DNA of 64,000 nucleotides from Thalassomonas viridans (GTDB lineage Bacteria; Pseudomonadota; Gammaproteobacteria; Enterobacterales; Alteromonadaceae): NCBI RefSeq assembly GCF_000948985.2, contig NZ_CP059734.1, positions 1 to 64,000 of the forward strand, read 5' to 3'. Shown piece by piece: positions 62,987 to 64,000 of this stretch (position 1 is its first letter; each line of letters starts with the position of its first letter). The notes under the pieces were generated by a model. It saw only the letters and a program-made list of their open reading frames with translations, ran no database searches and was not told where the DNA came from. The position numbers and the translations under genes were made by a program.

Positions 62987-63292
62987 ATGAGTAATAAATC
63001 TAAACGTCCAAAGTATTCAGTAGAGTTTAAGCAAGATGCTGTAAAGCTGGTAACCGAGCAAGGTTATACTCAGCAAGAAGCAGCTGATAGTTTAGGAATT
63101 TCACTTAGTGCTATCGGTCGCTGGGTTCGTACAGAGCAAGGCTATCGTTCACCAAGTTCAGGTAAACAAACCAACACTAACTTAGCTGAACGAGCTGAAT
63201 TAGAAAAGCTACGAAAAGAAGTCGCTAAATTGAAAATGGAGCGAGATATTTTAAAAAAGGCCGCAGTCTTCTTTGCGAAGGAAAACGAATAA
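62987..63292 (+). CDS. IS3-family transposase OrfA, second copy
   Basis: Identical 101-residue product to the copy at 31085. The slippery A-AAA-AAG lies at 63253-63259 and leads into orfB by -1 slippage. Confidence 0.95.
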   Translation: MSNKSKRPKYSVEFKQDAVKLVTEQGYTQQEAADSLGISLSAIGRWVRTEQGYRSPSSGKQTNTNLAERAELEKLRKEVAKLKMERDILKKAAVFFAKENE

Positions 63293-63339
63293 GGTTTCAA
63301 TTTATTCGTGAGAATAAGAAGACTTGGCCAGTTCTTCAA

Positions 63340-64000
63340 ATGTGCAGAGTAATGGAAGTTAGCTCCAGTGCTTTTTATGATTGGTGTAATAGACCTATAG
63401 CGCCCGATAATCGGCAAAATAGTTTAGATGAAGATGCCCGTAAACTTTTCACAGAGCACAGGCAAACACTCGGCTCTAGACGTATGGTGAAGGAATTAAT
63501 TAAGCTTGGCCATCAAGTAGGACGATTTAAGGTTCGTCGTATGATGGCAAGATTAGGTTTGATAGCTCGTTACCCCAAAAAATTTAAGGTAACAACTGAC
63601 AGCGAGCATAACTATGGTATAGCGCCCAACATACTCGCTCGGCAGTTTGATGTTAATCAGCCTAATCAGGTTTGGACAACAGACATCACATACGTTTGGA
63701 CCCTGCAAGGTTGGATGTATCTGGCGGCCGTAATGGATCTTTCTAACCGCCAAATCGTTGGTTGGGCAATTGATGAACACATGCGTACTGAACTGTGTGT
63801 CAAAGCCTTACAAATGGCCTATTGGCGTAGAAAACCCGGTAAAGGGCTTATCCATCACTCAGATCGTGGAAGCCAATATGCTAGCGATAAATACCGCAAG
63901 CATCTAAGAACGATGGGGATGCAAGCTAGCATGAGCGGTAAAGGGGATTGCTGGGACAACGCACCAACAGAGCGTTTTTTCAGAAGTTTAAAATATGAGC
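63340..64000 (+). CDS. IS3-family transposase OrfB, second copy, 3' end missing
   Basis: Same as 31438-32250, cut at the window edge after the Glu of the DDE motif (DNAPTERFFRSLKYE). About 220 of 270 residues are visible. Confidence 0.93.
   Translation, partial: MCRVMEVSSSAFYDWCNRPIAPDNRQNSLDEDARKLFTEHRQTLGSRRMVKELIKLGHQVGRFKVRRMMARLGLIARYPKKFKVTTDSEHNYGIAPNILARQFDVNQPNQVWTTDITYVWTLQGWMYLAAVMDLSNRQIVGWAIDEHMRTELCVKALQMAYWRRKPGKGLIHHSDRGSQYASDKYRKHLRTMGMQASMSGKGDCWDNAPTERFFRSLKYE

Larger units (their letters stand above)
62922..64000 (+). mobile_element. IS3-family insertion sequence, second copy, runs off the window
   Basis: Base for base the same as 31020-32098 as far as I can read; offset is 31902. 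The left end TGAAGTGGTC starts at 62922 inside the ISAs1 transposase. The right end and duplication are outside the window. Confidence 0.95.

Noticed and set aside
1..64000. tRNA, rRNA, riboswitch or CRISPR array
   Set aside because: I looked for tRNA-like ends, spaced repeats and known leader structures and saw none that would hold up; a covariance-model search would be needed to exclude small RNAs.

Overview
The window looks like chromosome from a marine gammaproteobacterium. The mix of TonB receptor, CheD and MCP, Crp-like, LysR and AraC regulators, PhoD and S9 peptidase, with medium GC and several IS families, would fit a Colwelliaceae/Thalassomonas-type Alteromonadales genome. That placement is inference from gene content only. 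No rRNA, tRNA or CRISPR array was seen.

0-6 kb: the 3' end of a large acidic protein and a follow-on gene, an AbrB-fold/DUF1643 pair, a DUF4157 protein with a second HExxH motif, and an ABC ATPase with its membrane partner. 6-13.5 kb: accessory DNA. It holds a 49-bp tandem repeat, decayed remnants of an unidentified gene, an AMP-dependent ligase and a glycosyltransferase, a pair of small overlapping genes, and a 1549-aa orphan STAND NTPase with a nuclease-like N-terminus (Avs-like, probable antiphage defence). 13.7-24.3 kb: ordinary metabolic and regulatory genes: DsbA-like, adenosine deaminase facing a Crp/Fnr-type regulator, a secreted metallo-beta-lactamase-fold enzyme facing a LysR, an amidohydrolase, TetR-GFA-RidA, and a small two-gene unit.

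24.4-41.7 kb is the most interesting part. An AraC regulator (35228-36217) sits among a TonB receptor operon (receptor, shortened S28-type peptidase, membrane protein, M24 peptidase), a secreted 671-aa protein gene with a papain-like candidate downstream, a secreted 429-aa protein with a leukocidin-like segment plus partner, and a 169-aa protein gene. Upstream of each of these four units lies the same two-part site: TGTGC/TATGC half-sites exactly 21 bp apart with a T-tract before the second. In all four cases the site has the same orientation relative to its gene. This suggests one regulon built around ligand uptake and secreted, toxin-like proteins. It is decaying: an IS3-family element (31020-32280, CTG duplication) splits the 671-aa gene, a second frameshifting IS (about 33489-35106) separates that gene from its site, and an IS1634-like element (39911-41663, TTATAG duplication) splits a 74-aa membrane protein gene. 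Both broken reading frames rejoin exactly when the IS and one duplication copy are removed.

41.7-49.2 kb: a relic of the small-gene family from 7 kb, a gene with a FSEKE repeat tail, a LysR/hydrolase divergent pair, a tandem duplication of a periplasmic solute-binding-like gene with its upstream region, CheD and an MCP. 49.8-60.2 kb: GMC oxidoreductase, AraC, alkylglycerone-phosphate-synthase-like FAD enzyme, GlpD-like dehydrogenase, FGGY kinase and PhoD phosphatase, together suggesting glycerol-phosphate or ether-glycerol metabolism. 60.2-64 kb: an S9 peptidase, then an ISAs1-type transposase gene cut by a second, apparently identical copy of the IS3-family element running off the window.
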